Source: Flavivirga aquatica
GTDB taxonomy: Bacteria; Bacteroidota; Bacteroidia; Flavobacteriales; Flavobacteriaceae
Assembly (NCBI RefSeq): GCF_001747085.1
Contig: NZ_MDJD01000034.1
Coordinates: 558,001 to 622,000 of the forward strand
Length of the DNA: 64,000 nucleotides
Direction of reading: 5' to 3'
Part shown: piece after piece, positions 45,058 to 55,400 of the stretch
Numbering within the stretch: position 1 is the first letter of the stretch
How the letters are laid out: every line of letters begins with the position of its first letter
Translations under genes and position numbers: made by a program
Notes under the pieces: generated by a model
The model's database searches: none
The model's input: the letters and a program-made list of their open reading frames with translations, nothing else
Told to the model about the DNA's origin: nothing

Positions 45058-46101
45058 ATGCTCTCAAGAATAAAATACATTAAAGTTTTTTTTAATGATC
45101 CAGACAAAAAAAATTATTTAAAAATATTAATAGAATTACTCCATTTTGCTTGGATAAAAAAAGAGATTCCTTCAGATTATTTTAGAAAATTTTTATACAG
45201 AACAGATGTTCTTGATTACAAAAACTACCTAAGCTTAAATCAATACTACAAAATTATTAGTCATCCAGAAATACGTCTTCCCGAAATAGCTTCTATTTTA
45301 AATAACAAATTAAGTTTTGCTCACTATTCAGAAAACAACAATCTACCCACTCCTACTGTAATAAGCTATAACTTAAGAAATAATTTCTTCTTCAATAATG
45401 AAATTACTACCATTTTTACAAAAGAGGATATCGTTCTTTTTTTTGAAAAAATATTTAAAAAAACTAATAACGACAAACTATTTCTTAAGCTCTTAGAAGG
45501 CTACGGTGGTCATGGTTATATTTTATTAGATGAAAGTAAGCTAATAGATCAAATAAAAACATATGGCAATTCAATGCTAAAAACAAGCTACATACATCAA
45601 GAACTAGTAATACAACACCCAGACATTAATAAAATATATTCTAACTCAATAAACACGCTAAGAATTGATACTTATATTGATAAAAAACTAGAAGCACATG
45701 TACTATCTGCTTTAATACGCTTTGGCTCTGGAAATAGTCATGTAGACAATACTTCTGGTGGAGGCTATTCAATATCTATTAATGCAGATAGTGGCAAATT
45801 ACAAGGGAAACTAAGACAAGATGTAACCAAGGGAGGACGTGTCCATACTAAACACCCAGACTCGAATGTAATTCTAGAAGATTATAAAATACCTTTTTTC
45901 GAAGAAGCATGTCTTTTAGCAAAACAAGCATCTAAAAATTTACCAAATAGAATTATTGGATGGGATATAGCTATTACTAAAAATGGTCCTGTAATTATTG
46001 AAGGAAATGAAGGTCCATCACTTCATATGACAGATGTAGCTTATGGAGGATACTGTAAGCACCCAATAATCCAAGAACTTTTACTTGAAACAAATAAATA
46101 A
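45058..46101 (+). CDS. Sugar-transfer-associated ATP-grasp protein
   Basis: 347 residues matching the ATPgrasp_ST type. ATP-binding loop 'KLLEGYGGHGYILLDES', 'SNSINTLRIDTYID', 'FGSGNSHVDNTSGGGYSISI' and metal/phosphate-site 'IGWDIAITKNGPVIIEGNEG'. Such enzymes probably join a carboxylate and an amine (or hydroxyl) on a surface glycan with ATP; none is well characterised. One base separates its stop from the ATG of the AMP ligase, so they are translationally coupled. Confidence 0.85.
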   Translation: MLSRIKYIKVFFNDPDKKNYLKILIELLHFAWIKKEIPSDYFRKFLYRTDVLDYKNYLSLNQYYKIISHPEIRLPEIASILNNKLSFAHYSENNNLPTPTVISYNLRNNFFFNNEITTIFTKEDIVLFFEKIFKKTNNDKLFLKLLEGYGGHGYILLDESKLIDQIKTYGNSMLKTSYIHQELVIQHPDINKIYSNSINTLRIDTYIDKKLEAHVLSALIRFGSGNSHVDNTSGGGYSISINADSGKLQGKLRQDVTKGGRVHTKHPDSNVILEDYKIPFFEEACLLAKQASKNLPNRIIGWDIAITKNGPVIIEGNEGPSLHMTDVAYGGYCKHPIIQELLLETNK

Positions 46102-46102
46102 C

Positions 46103-47407
46103 ATGAAATTACTCACTTATACACTTGAAAACTTAAGAAACAACAGCTACTGGTTTTTAGATTTTATAAAAAATAGTCCCATAAAAAAACATACAAACGA
46201 TATATCTTTTATTTTAGAAAACTTCTCTAATAAGAAATCTGAAGATTTAAGAAAAAATAAATTAGAAAAAATAGTAAATCACGCAAGAGAAACAACTCCT
46301 TTTTATAAGGAATATAAAAAATTTGAAGACCTACCCATTGTAAATAAAAATACAATTAGAAATAGTCGTGAAGCATTTCAATCTAACGCTTTTAATAAAG
46401 AACAATTAAGAACAGTATCAACCAGTGGATCTACTAGTATTGCTTTAGAAATAGATCAAAACCCTAATAAAATAAAAAGAAATACAGCCGACTCAATATA
46501 TTTTGGTAAACTAGCTGGATTTAGAATAGGATACAAACTCCTATACTTAAGAAACTGGGATAAACATCTTAAAAAATCTTCAGTCACTAAATTTTTACAA
46601 AATATTGATGAATTTGAAGTTGTAGATATTAATGATAAATATATCAAACAAATAATAGACAGCATTAAAAATGATGCTTCTAGAAAAGGCTGGCTAGGTT
46701 ATCCTTCTGCTTACGAATTAGTATGTAAATACTTAGACAAAACAAATGCCAAACCCATAAATTGCAATATAAAATCAATTATTACGATGTCTGAAGGTGT
46801 TAATAAATACACCAAGGAATCTATGAGCAAATATTTTAAAGCGCCTCTAGTATCTAGGTATTCAAATATGGAAAATGGTATTATAGCTCAACAAGCAATA
46901 AACCAAGATTACTACATTATAAACTGGGCGAGTTATTACGTTGAAATATTTGATTTAAACGATGACACCCCTGCTGAACTTGGAGAACCTGGCAGAATTA
47001 TAGTTACAGATTTATACAACTACGCCAATCCTTTTTTAAGATACGACACAGGAGATATAGGCATGATAGATTATTCGGTAACCCCTCCTATTTTAAAACA
47101 TGTTGAAGGTAGAAAAACAGACGTTATTTTTAACACAAAAGGCGATATTGTTTCATCTTTTATAATAACAAATATTGTAGATTATAAAGGCGTAATACAA
47201 GGGCAATTAATTCAAGAAAAACAAAAAGAATACACTATAAAACTTAATACAACAAAAGAGTTTAATCAAGAAAAAGAGGTTTTATCTGAGTTTACAGGCT
47301 ATTTAGGTAGTGATGCAATTATACAAATAGATTATGTAAAGGAAATTCCTTTACTAACATCTGGAAAAAGAAAAGCAACAGTAAATAACTATTCCGTATC
47401 ACAATAA
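46103..47407 (+). CDS. CapK/PaaK-like AMP-forming ligase
   Basis: About 434 residues from the ATG at 46103 (an overlapping ATG at 46085 is less likely). Member of the phenylacetate-CoA-ligase-like adenylating family found in capsule clusters. P-loop-like 'VSTSGSTSIALEID', aromatic motif 'SRYSNMENGIIAQQ' and 'RYDTGDIGMIDYS' are present; the C-terminal lid ends 'LLTSGKRKATVNNY' with a candidate catalytic Lys. Its acyl substrate is unknown. Last gene of the first transcription block, ahead of a 157-base spacer. Confidence 0.85.
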   Translation: MKLLTYTLENLRNNSYWFLDFIKNSPIKKHTNDISFILENFSNKKSEDLRKNKLEKIVNHARETTPFYKEYKKFEDLPIVNKNTIRNSREAFQSNAFNKEQLRTVSTSGSTSIALEIDQNPNKIKRNTADSIYFGKLAGFRIGYKLLYLRNWDKHLKKSSVTKFLQNIDEFEVVDINDKYIKQIIDSIKNDASRKGWLGYPSAYELVCKYLDKTNAKPINCNIKSIITMSEGVNKYTKESMSKYFKAPLVSRYSNMENGIIAQQAINQDYYIINWASYYVEIFDLNDDTPAELGEPGRIIVTDLYNYANPFLRYDTGDIGMIDYSVTPPILKHVEGRKTDVIFNTKGDIVSSFIITNIVDYKGVIQGQLIQEKQKEYTIKLNTTKEFNQEKEVLSEFTGYLGSDAIIQIDYVKEIPLLTSGKRKATVNNYSVSQ

Positions 47408-47421
47408 AATAAGCACCTTAC

Positions 47422-47492
47422 CGATAAAACGATAAGATAGAACGGAAATTTGAAATTCAAAACTAAAAGTTTTGCATATAGTTATATATTTG
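47422..47492 (+). promoter_or_regulatory. CGATAAAACGA box and candidate promoter of the second gene block
   Basis: CGATAAAACGA at 47422-47432 is identical to bases in the 34-kb control region (34180-34190). TATATTTG at 47485-47492 fits the -7 consensus, ~73 bases upstream of the next ATG; no clear -33 is visible. Confidence 0.45.
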
Positions 47493-47564
47493 ATCTAAAT
47501 CAGTGTATAAATAACTATAATATTCATTTTATTTAGTCAAAAAACTGCCCTATTATATATTTAA

Positions 47565-48662
47565 ATGAGTGAGGATTTAGAAATAATTGGTTTATCAAAA
47601 AACATGCTTCGTGGCATGGTTGAAGCAAATACTTTATGGAAAAAAGATTTAGCTCCAATGCCAAAAAGTAAAGCTTCATGGTTAATTTCTAACGAAAGAA
47701 TCCTTGAAGATGACTATTGCGGCGTTATAGCCTACGAAAACAAACAAATGATTGCTTTCATTTACATGTTACCAGATTTAATTAACACTAAAGATGGCAA
47801 AGGTAGTAAAGCATACTGGATGATCGATTGGTGGGTTACAGACAAGTACAAAGACTCTATATTAGGCACTTACATCTATAACCACGCTATAAAACTAGCC
47901 AACAAACAAGTTCTTATTAAAGGATATACAGAAAATGTTGAAGAATTTTATCAAAAACAGCCATTTACCGTTATAACATCAAGATTAAGACACACTCTAT
48001 TTTTTAGCCTAGACTCATCAATGCTAATTGGTAAATTTAATTTTTTAAAACCTGTTAAATTTATAATAGATGGTATTGATGCTATAATTAGCAAAACAAT
48101 ACGCTTCATAAACAAATACAAACTAAATAAAAAAACTAGCGAAATTAAATATGATTTCATAAATCATTTAGACAACGAAACCTGGAATTTCATTGAACCT
48201 TTATGTAAAAATGATTTGATATATAAAACTAAAGAATACGTGAATTGGCAAATTAACAATAGCCAGTATTTACAAATACCATTAGCTAATAAAAAGGCTT
48301 ACAGTAATTTACAAACGGGATCAAGTGACAATATTAAAATTCACAATGTAAAAATATTATTGGATGATAAAATTATAGGTTTCTTATCTTACGTAATAAA
48401 TTATAATGAATTTAATGTAAAGTATTTTTTAGTAAAAGATGACAATCATTACGATTTATGTATCGACGCATTAATTGAGAATTTAATTAAATCTAAAAGA
48501 AATTTTATTTTCACAGACGATACCAGACTATCAGACACTATAAATAAGCGCTACTTTACTATATTCACGCATAAAGTATTAAAAAAAGGCTTAGCTCACA
48601 ATGATACTAAACTGGACAACAATAATGTTACAATGTTGAATAGAGACGGACATTTCTACTAA
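47565..48662 (+). CDS. GNAT-like acyltransferase of the glycan cluster
   Basis: 365 residues. The N-terminal ~140 residues look like a GNAT half ('CGVIAYENKQMIAFIYML', 'AYWMIDWWVTDKYKDSILGT', which would be the acetyl-CoA-binding strand-helix). A basic linker with hydrophobic helices (~155-205) and a second, weaker GNAT-like half ('DDKIIGFLSYVINYNEFNVK') follow. Proteins of this layout are found in other bacterial surface-glycan clusters; the donor and acceptor are unknown. First gene of the second block, 14 bases before the adenylation gene. Confidence 0.65.
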   Translation: MSEDLEIIGLSKNMLRGMVEANTLWKKDLAPMPKSKASWLISNERILEDDYCGVIAYENKQMIAFIYMLPDLINTKDGKGSKAYWMIDWWVTDKYKDSILGTYIYNHAIKLANKQVLIKGYTENVEEFYQKQPFTVITSRLRHTLFFSLDSSMLIGKFNFLKPVKFIIDGIDAIISKTIRFINKYKLNKKTSEIKYDFINHLDNETWNFIEPLCKNDLIYKTKEYVNWQINNSQYLQIPLANKKAYSNLQTGSSDNIKIHNVKILLDDKIIGFLSYVINYNEFNVKYFLVKDDNHYDLCIDALIENLIKSKRNFIFTDDTRLSDTINKRYFTIFTHKVLKKGLAHNDTKLDNNNVTMLNRDGHFY

Positions 48663-48676
48663 TTTATAAAAGTAAA

Positions 48677-50170
48677 ATGAAATATATAGGTAATTTACAT
48701 AAATCCATTGAAAAGCATTTAAAAAATAATGCCTTTTATATAGATAATACTTTTTTTACTTATAAAGATTTTGCTATTAGGATATCTAAAATCAGACATA
48801 CTATTACTGGTACAGTAAATAACTCTGTAAAATTAATAGGACTAATCACTAATGATGACATAGATACATATGCTGCTATTGTCGCTTTTTGGCTAGAAGG
48901 AAAAGCCTATGTACCTATTAATCCAGACCACCCTATCGATCGAAATGTAGACATACTAAACTCACTAGGTACTAGCTATGTTTTTGATTCATCAAAAAAA
49001 ACAGATTTTCCAAATTTTATACTTTTAAAACCATCTGAACCTGAAATAACAGCCATAAATCTTAAACCTAAAAAAGTGTCTGATAAAGATTTGGCATATA
49101 TTTTATTTACATCAGGCTCTACAGGTGCTCCAAAAGGTGTTCCAATAACCTATAACAATTTAAATGAATTTATAGAAGGCATCAATTACGATAACGAATT
49201 TAAACTTAATTCATCAGATAAGTGCCTACAAATGTTTGAGCTTACATTTGATTTTTCTGTAGTATCATATATTTTCCCTTTACTTGAAGGCGCTTGCATA
49301 TATACTGTTCCAAGAGAATCAATCAAGTATTTTTACATATATAAACTCATAAAAACCCATAATTTAACAGTATTATCCTTAGTACCATCGATAATACATT
49401 ATTTAAGACCCTATTTTAATGAAATTCATGCTCCAGAAGTACGATACTGTAGCTTTGGTGGCGGTGCGTTATATAATGATATTATAGAAGATTGGAGCAA
49501 ATGTATACCTAACAGTAAAACATTTAATTACTATGGCCCAACAGAAAACACGATTTATAGTAGTTATTATAAATTAAATAAAAATAGCAGCTTAAATAAA
49601 ACTCATAATGGAGTTATTACTATAGGTCAACCATTAAACAATGTTCTTTATACTATAGTTGACAAAAGCAATCAAGAAATTCCTATAGGTGAATCTGGAG
49701 AATTAGTTCTAGCAAGCGGACAACTAACTCCGGGATATTGGAAAAATGAAAAAAAAAATAAAGAGTCTTTTTTTACTAAAACCGAAAATGGTAAAACTAT
49801 ACGCTATTATAAAACAGGAGATTTATGTTTTAAAGACTCCGAAAACAATTATATGTACTTGGGAAGAATTGATTTTCAAGTAAAAATAAGAGGATTTAGA
49901 ATAGAATTATCTGAAGTAGAATTTCATGCAAAAGCTAAATGTCATGAAAAAATCAATATGGTTGCTATAGACATCTTTAATGATCTGGGTAATGCAGAAC
50001 TAGCTTTAGCAATTGAATCCGAAGCTTTTAATACAAATAATATAGTGAACCATATGAAAGCAAAAATGCCAGACTATATGGTTCCTGCTCACATAAAATT
50101 TATAAAAGAATTCCCATATAACAATAATGGAAAAATTGATAGAAAAAAATTAAGAACCTATTTTAAATAA
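48677..50170 (+). CDS. DltA-like amino acid adenylation enzyme
   Basis: 497 residues, the size of D-alanine:carrier ligase DltA. Adenylation motifs: A3 'ILFTSGSTGAPKGVP' (144-156), A4 'LTFDFSVVSY' with Asp192 where amino-acid-activating enzymes including DltA bind the substrate amino group, A5 'YYGPTENTIY' (285), A7 'YKTGDL', A8 'GRIDFQVKIRGFRIELSEVE' and A10 'NNGKIDRKKL' with the catalytic Lys. It should activate a small amino acid as aminoacyl-AMP and load the carrier encoded next. A stand-alone A domain beside one carrier and no condensation domain points to aminoacylation, not peptide synthesis. The exact amino acid is unknown. Confidence 0.85.
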   Translation: MKYIGNLHKSIEKHLKNNAFYIDNTFFTYKDFAIRISKIRHTITGTVNNSVKLIGLITNDDIDTYAAIVAFWLEGKAYVPINPDHPIDRNVDILNSLGTSYVFDSSKKTDFPNFILLKPSEPEITAINLKPKKVSDKDLAYILFTSGSTGAPKGVPITYNNLNEFIEGINYDNEFKLNSSDKCLQMFELTFDFSVVSYIFPLLEGACIYTVPRESIKYFYIYKLIKTHNLTVLSLVPSIIHYLRPYFNEIHAPEVRYCSFGGGALYNDIIEDWSKCIPNSKTFNYYGPTENTIYSSYYKLNKNSSLNKTHNGVITIGQPLNNVLYTIVDKSNQEIPIGESGELVLASGQLTPGYWKNEKKNKESFFTKTENGKTIRYYKTGDLCFKDSENNYMYLGRIDFQVKIRGFRIELSEVEFHAKAKCHEKINMVAIDIFNDLGNAELALAIESEAFNTNNIVNHMKAKMPDYMVPAHIKFIKEFPYNNNGKIDRKKLRTYFK

Positions 50171-50175
50171 ATTTA

Positions 50176-50418
50176 ATGAAAAAAGAAGAAATTTTTGAAA
50201 AAATCACCCCCATATTTGCTAAAGTTTTAGAGCACAATAACTTTAACTTAACAGAAACAACCACAACAAATGATGTTGATGGCTGGGGATCGCTAACTCA
50301 TATGATAATAATTGAAGAAATTGAAAAAGAATTCAATATAAAATTCAAATTATTAGACCTAATGAACATGGATAATGTTGGTGACTTGGTAAAAGCCATT
50401 ACATCTAGTATATCTTGA
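50176..50418 (+). CDS. Acyl/aminoacyl carrier protein (DltC-like)
   Basis: 80-residue acidic four-helix carrier. The phosphopantetheine Ser39 is in 'VDGWGSLTHMIIIEEIEKEF', equivalent to the D-S-L motif (here G-S-L, as in several cluster-specific carriers with W-D-S/W-G-S). It starts five bases after the adenylation gene, so it is the probable acceptor of that enzyme's product. A pantetheinyl transferase is not in the window. Confidence 0.88.
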   Translation: MKKEEIFEKITPIFAKVLEHNNFNLTETTTTNDVDGWGSLTHMIIIEEIEKEFNIKFKLLDLMNMDNVGDLVKAITSSIS

Positions 50419-50439
50419 ATTTAAAAATAACCCCCTAAA

Positions 50440-51072
50440 ATGTATAAATCTACTTTAAAACCTTTATTTGATTATACCATTGCTCTAACAGCAATTGTAA
50501 TATTATCACCAATAATAATAATAACTACCATATTGCTATATTTTGCAAATAATGGTAAGCCATTCTTTTTTCAAGTAAGACCGGGCAAAAATGAAGCGCT
50601 TTTTAGCATCATAAAGTTTAAAACAATGAACGATAAAGTTGACGCAGAAGGAAAATTACTTCCCGATACTTTCCGTTTAACTCCTGTGGGGAAATTTGTT
50701 AGGAAAACCTCTATAGATGAATTACCACAGTTATTCAACATATTAAAAGGAGATATGTCACTAATTGGTCCAAGACCATTACTACCCCAATACCTACCCT
50801 ACTATACTACAAACGAAAAAAAAAGACACACTGTTAAACCTGGCATAACAGGACTAGCTCAGGTTAACGGAAGAAATCATATAGATTGGGATACTAAATT
50901 AAAATTTGATGCTGATTACGTTGATAACTTATCCTTTAAAATGGATTTTAATATTTTATTAAAAACAGTATACAAAGTAATTGCTTCAAAAGACGTAGCT
51001 ATTGATAATACCAATGTTGAAACGCTACTTAATGTATTAAGGCAAAATAATGTTAAAAAAACATCTAAGTAA
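50440..51072 (+). CDS. Polyprenyl-phosphate phosphoglycosyl transferase, PglC-like
   Basis: 210 residues: one N-terminal re-entrant membrane helix ('IALTAIVILSPIIIITTILL'), then the monotopic PGT core 'PGKNEALFSIIKFKTM', 'RLTPVGKFVRKTSIDELPQL' with catalytic Asp-Glu, 'GDMSLIGPRPLLPQYLP' and 'PGITGLAQVNGRN'. It starts the glycan by moving a phospho-sugar from a UDP-sugar onto undecaprenyl phosphate on the inner face of the membrane. The small size places it with PglC rather than the long WcaJ type. Confidence 0.93.
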   Translation: MYKSTLKPLFDYTIALTAIVILSPIIIITTILLYFANNGKPFFFQVRPGKNEALFSIIKFKTMNDKVDAEGKLLPDTFRLTPVGKFVRKTSIDELPQLFNILKGDMSLIGPRPLLPQYLPYYTTNEKKRHTVKPGITGLAQVNGRNHIDWDTKLKFDADYVDNLSFKMDFNILLKTVYKVIASKDVAIDNTNVETLLNVLRQNNVKKTSK

Positions 51073-51094
51073 TTAGATACATCCCTCAATTAAA

Positions 51095-51760
51095 ATGAAA
51101 AATATATTAATTATTGGTGCTTCAGGGCATTCAAAAATGATTATAGATATTATTAAAAAAAATGATAAATATAATATAGTTGGACTAATAGATTCATTCA
51201 AAACTATTGGTCAACAAGTTTATGGATATGAAATTATAGGAAATGAAAAAGATATTCCTAACTTAACAGAAAAACATAACATTATCGGTGCTGTAATTGG
51301 TATTGGAGATAACTGGACAAGAAAACAATTGAAAGAAAGTATACAAATAAAAAACCCTAATTTATTTTTCCCTGCAATAGTGCACCCTAGTGCAATACTT
51401 GCAGATGACATATCTATTCCCAATGGAACCGTTATCATGCCTGGAGCTATAATTAATGCCAACTCAAAAATTGGTGAATTTTGTATTATAAATTCTAATT
51501 CGTCGCTAGGTCATGACTCAAAAATGGATGACTTTTCGAGCTTAGCCTCTGGAGTTACCATAGGTGGAAATGTTAAAATTGGTTTTTGTACAGCTATTTC
51601 TTTAGGAGCGTCTGTCATCCAAAATATTAATATAGGAAGACACACACTCATAGGTGCCGGAGCTTTAGTTATAAAAGACATAGAAGATTATAAAAAAGCA
51701 TTAGGTGTACCTATAAATAAAATTAAAAACAGGTCTTCTAATGAAAAATACTTATCTTAA
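51095..51760 (+). CDS. PglD/NeuD-like sugar O/N-acetyltransferase, copy 1
   Basis: 221 residues. N-terminal Rossmann-like UDP-sugar domain ('ILIIGASGHSKMIIDII') and a C-terminal left-handed beta-helix of hexapeptide repeats ('IPNGTVIMPGAIINANSKIG'), with the catalytic His in 'SNSSLGHDSKMDDF'. In PglD such an enzyme acetylates a UDP-4-amino-sugar from acetyl-CoA. No PglE-type aminotransferase is encoded nearby. It follows the PglC-like gene by 22 bases. Confidence 0.88.
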   Translation: MKNILIIGASGHSKMIIDIIKKNDKYNIVGLIDSFKTIGQQVYGYEIIGNEKDIPNLTEKHNIIGAVIGIGDNWTRKQLKESIQIKNPNLFFPAIVHPSAILADDISIPNGTVIMPGAIINANSKIGEFCIINSNSSLGHDSKMDDFSSLASGVTIGGNVKIGFCTAISLGASVIQNINIGRHTLIGAGALVIKDIEDYKKALGVPINKIKNRSSNEKYLS

Positions 51761-51812
51761 AAGGAAGTAAAAAGGAAACAATAAAATATTACGAATTTTT
51801 TCTTAAATAAAA

Positions 51813-52460
51813 ATGGAAAAAACTAAAGAAAATAATAAAAATATTAGAATTTATGGAGCTGGCGGTCACTCGCAAGTTATCAAAGAAGTTCTTAAACAAA
51901 ATGGATATGCCATTAGTGACACCTTTGATGATAAACCCGAAGGTAGCCATTATGCATCTAAAAATGTAACAACAGGGGCTAGAAAAGACTTAACTAGCTT
52001 CCCTCATGCAGGGGATCCTGTGATAATTGCTGTGGGTACAAATGCGCATCGTGCAGAAATTGCCCAATTTCTTAATTGCAAATACGAAAAAGCCATTCAC
52101 GCTTCAGCTATTATATCACCAACATCAAAAGTTGGAGAAGGTACTGTTGTTTTTGCAGGCGCAATAATACAACCAAATACAACTATAGGAAAACATGTCA
52201 TTATTAATACAGGAGCAAGTGTCGACCATGATAATATTATAGGAGACTTTGCTCACATCTCTCCTAAAGCTGCTTTGTGTGGGCATGTTGAGGTTGGAGA
52301 AGGTAGTCATGTAGGGGTTGGAGCCGTTGTAATTCCAAAAGTCAAAATTGGAAAATGGTGTACAATTGGAGCTGGCACAATTGTTATAAAAGACATTCCT
52401 GATTACTCAACTGTTGTTGGTAATCCTGGTAGAATAATTAAAACTAACAACCCTCTTTAA
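51813..52460 (+). CDS. PglD/NeuD-like sugar acetyltransferase, copy 2
   Basis: 215 residues with the same domain order as the preceding gene but clearly diverged. 'IRIYGAGGHSQVIKEVLKQN', then hexapeptide repeats, catalytic His in 'INTGASVDHDNIIGDFAHIS', acetyl-CoA site 'GVGAVVIPKVKIG' and the end 'VVGNPGRIIK'. This copy is closer to canonical PglD (VDHD). The pair may acetylate two different amino positions or sugars. Two bases separate its stop from the GTG of the giant fusion gene. Confidence 0.9.
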   Translation: MEKTKENNKNIRIYGAGGHSQVIKEVLKQNGYAISDTFDDKPEGSHYASKNVTTGARKDLTSFPHAGDPVIIAVGTNAHRAEIAQFLNCKYEKAIHASAIISPTSKVGEGTVVFAGAIIQPNTTIGKHVIINTGASVDHDNIIGDFAHISPKAALCGHVEVGEGSHVGVGAVVIPKVKIGKWCTIGAGTIVIKDIPDYSTVVGNPGRIIKTNNPL

Positions 52461-52468
52461 AAGTGAAT

Positions 52469-55400
52469 ATGCAGAATACAACATCTAATATTACATTTAT
52501 TGGCTCAGGAATTTCAACATCCTTCAGCATTTTAAATTTTTTAGACCTCATTGATTATGAAACCCGTCTAAATAATAAAATATCAATAAATATAATTGAA
52601 AAGTATTCTGAATTTAATCTAGGAATCCCTTATGGTTCAAGATCAGGGTTTTCTACGCTTTTAATAACATCATTAGAGAATTTTTTAATAGAGCCTGAGT
52701 TAACTTTATTTATTGACTGGCTTAATAAGAATAAAACATGGCTTTTAGATAAATTTAAAAAAGAAGGTGGTAGCCTATCTAAAAAATGGCTTACAAATAA
52801 CGAAGAAGCTATACGTAATAACAAATGGAAAAAACTCTTTATCCCAAGACGTTTTTTTGGTTGTTACATTAATTCAAAAATTAATGATAAAATAAAAAAA
52901 CTCACAGACAAGGGGTTAATTACAGCCAACTTTATTCAAGGAGAAGTTATAGATTTAGAAGAAATTAATGATTCATATAAGGTAATCTTAAGCGATGGCT
53001 CTAAAATTAATTCTAAAAAAGTAGTTTTATCTACAGGCTCTTTACCTGTTAACCAACTATGGAAAAATGAAGAACTCATAGAGAAAGAAAACTTAATGTT
53101 TATAAACAACCCCTATAAACCTGAGTTAGGAATTGTTTTAAACAAAATTAATAAATACCTTGATAAAAGAATTAATAAAACAACAAACATCCTCATAGTT
53201 GGTGCCAATGCTAGTGCCCTAGAGTTAATTTATAAAATTAATGATTTTGCTAAAAAAAACTATAGCAACACTAATTTTACTTTTCTATCTTCTCAAGGTA
53301 GAATCCCTGATGCTGTAATTGATGAAGAACGAAAAAAGAATTTTGTACCTAAACATTTAGAAGCACTAAACAAAGAAGAAAAATTAACCGCTAAATTAAT
53401 TAACGAAGCGACTATCAAAGACATTGATGTTGCAGATAAAATTAAATTAGGTCCAGCATCGACAGTTAATATTATTTCAAAATCTTTTGGAGTATTACTT
53501 AATAAACTTGACACTAAAGAACTTGAAATATTTGCTTATAAATATGGAAACGAAATAGGCAAAAGACAACGTTGTGCAGGAGAACATTACACAAATAATG
53601 TAAACCAATTAGAAGCCGAAAATAGATTTGAGCATATTTCTGGACGCTTTAGCAATATGCAATGTGATAATTCAGAAAACTACAGCTTACTATATTTAGA
53701 TTCATTAGCTAAAAAAGAAAAACTTCACAATAAACACTTTCATATAGTTATTAATTGTGTTGGAAGCAAAAATTTAAATCATGAAGATATACCCCAACTT
53801 CATAAAAACTTAATTAAAAAGAAGTATTGCGTACCAAATAAATCAAAAATTGGATTTTATGTAAACGAAGCACTAGAAACTAGAAAAAATTTACATATAA
53901 TGGGACCATTGCTTGCTGGTAATGTTATAGAAAATAGAGCTGTATGGCATATTGAGCATTGCGGAAGAATTATCTGGCTTTCAAAAGTGTTATCAAAAAT
54001 CATATTTAATGATTTAAAAGAAGTTAAAATGTTCATTCAAAAAGATTACACATTAGAAGTCAATGACCTAGGCAATGAATCTGATATCAAAAAATACAAT
54101 ACGCTATTAGAAAAAAATTGGGATAATAATATTTATTATGCTTATGATCACTTAAAGTATTTTAAAAAAGATTTAAATTTATTAAAATATTTTTTATTAA
54201 AAATTAATGGTACTCCAAAAGTTTTAATGCCAATTGTTTTAATGCCAATTGTTTTAAATGAAAAAAAATTAGATTATTACGATGCCATTACCCCTTATGG
54301 GTATAGTGGCCCTTTACATAACAGTGATTTAATTACTGAGCTAGATTTAAAAAAATTCTGGAAAGCTGTTGATACTTGGTATAAAAATAATAATGTAATT
54401 ACTGAATTTACAAGATTTAGTTTAAATAATAACCAATTAGGATATTCCGGTTTATTATTAACTTCACTTTTAAATGTAAAAGGCGTACTTAGTGATAATT
54501 TCGAGGATCAATGGAATGCTTTCTTACCTAAAGTTAGAAACAATTATCGTAAAGCAACATCGTATAACCTAAGTATTAAAATTTTCTGTAGAGAAATGAT
54601 AACCAATGATGCCATTCAAATATTTTTTGATATTTACACAAAAACGATGGTACGAAATAATGCAAAAACTATATACTATTTCTCATTGGATTATTTTAAA
54701 AGTCTGATTAAAAACAATATAAATCAATTCTTAATAGCCATAGTTTACCTTGGAGAAACTCCTATTTCAACAGAATTAATAATAAAAAACAATAATACAT
54801 TATTCGCTTTTTTAGGAGGTACTGACGCTGATTATTTTTATTCTAGACCTAATGATTACTTAAGAGTAAGAATTATTAAATGGGCTGTAGTAAATAACTT
54901 CAAATATTATATATTAGGGGGCGGCTTAAAAGATGGAGATGGACTGTATAAAAGCAAGAAATCATTTTTTCCTAAAGATATTGATATTCCGTTTTTTACA
55001 GGAAGAAAAATTATAAATAATAAAGTTTATAATGATTTAATTAAGCAAGTAAAATATAAATGTAGCCATATTGATAATTTAATGAAAGACACAAATACTT
55101 TTTTTCCTGTATATAGACTCAATAATGAAAAAAAAAAGACTTCCTCATTTGATGTAATATCATCAAAAGAAGATTGGGTAGAAGCTCTTGACAGTGTAAA
55201 AAACTACGATTTCTACCATACCTATGATTATCATAATTTATCAAAGGAAAAGGATGAAAAAGCTGTTTTATTAAAATATATAGAAGAAGACAAAATAATT
55301 TGCTTACCAATAATTATAAGAAAAATTGAAGGTACCGAATATTGTGACATAACATCTGTTTATGGATATTCAGGACCTATACAAAAAAACATTGATCCTT

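Noticed and set aside
48677-50170. Non-ribosomal peptide synthetase module
   Set aside because: A stand-alone adenylation domain with a separate carrier and no condensation, epimerisation or thioesterase domain nearby.
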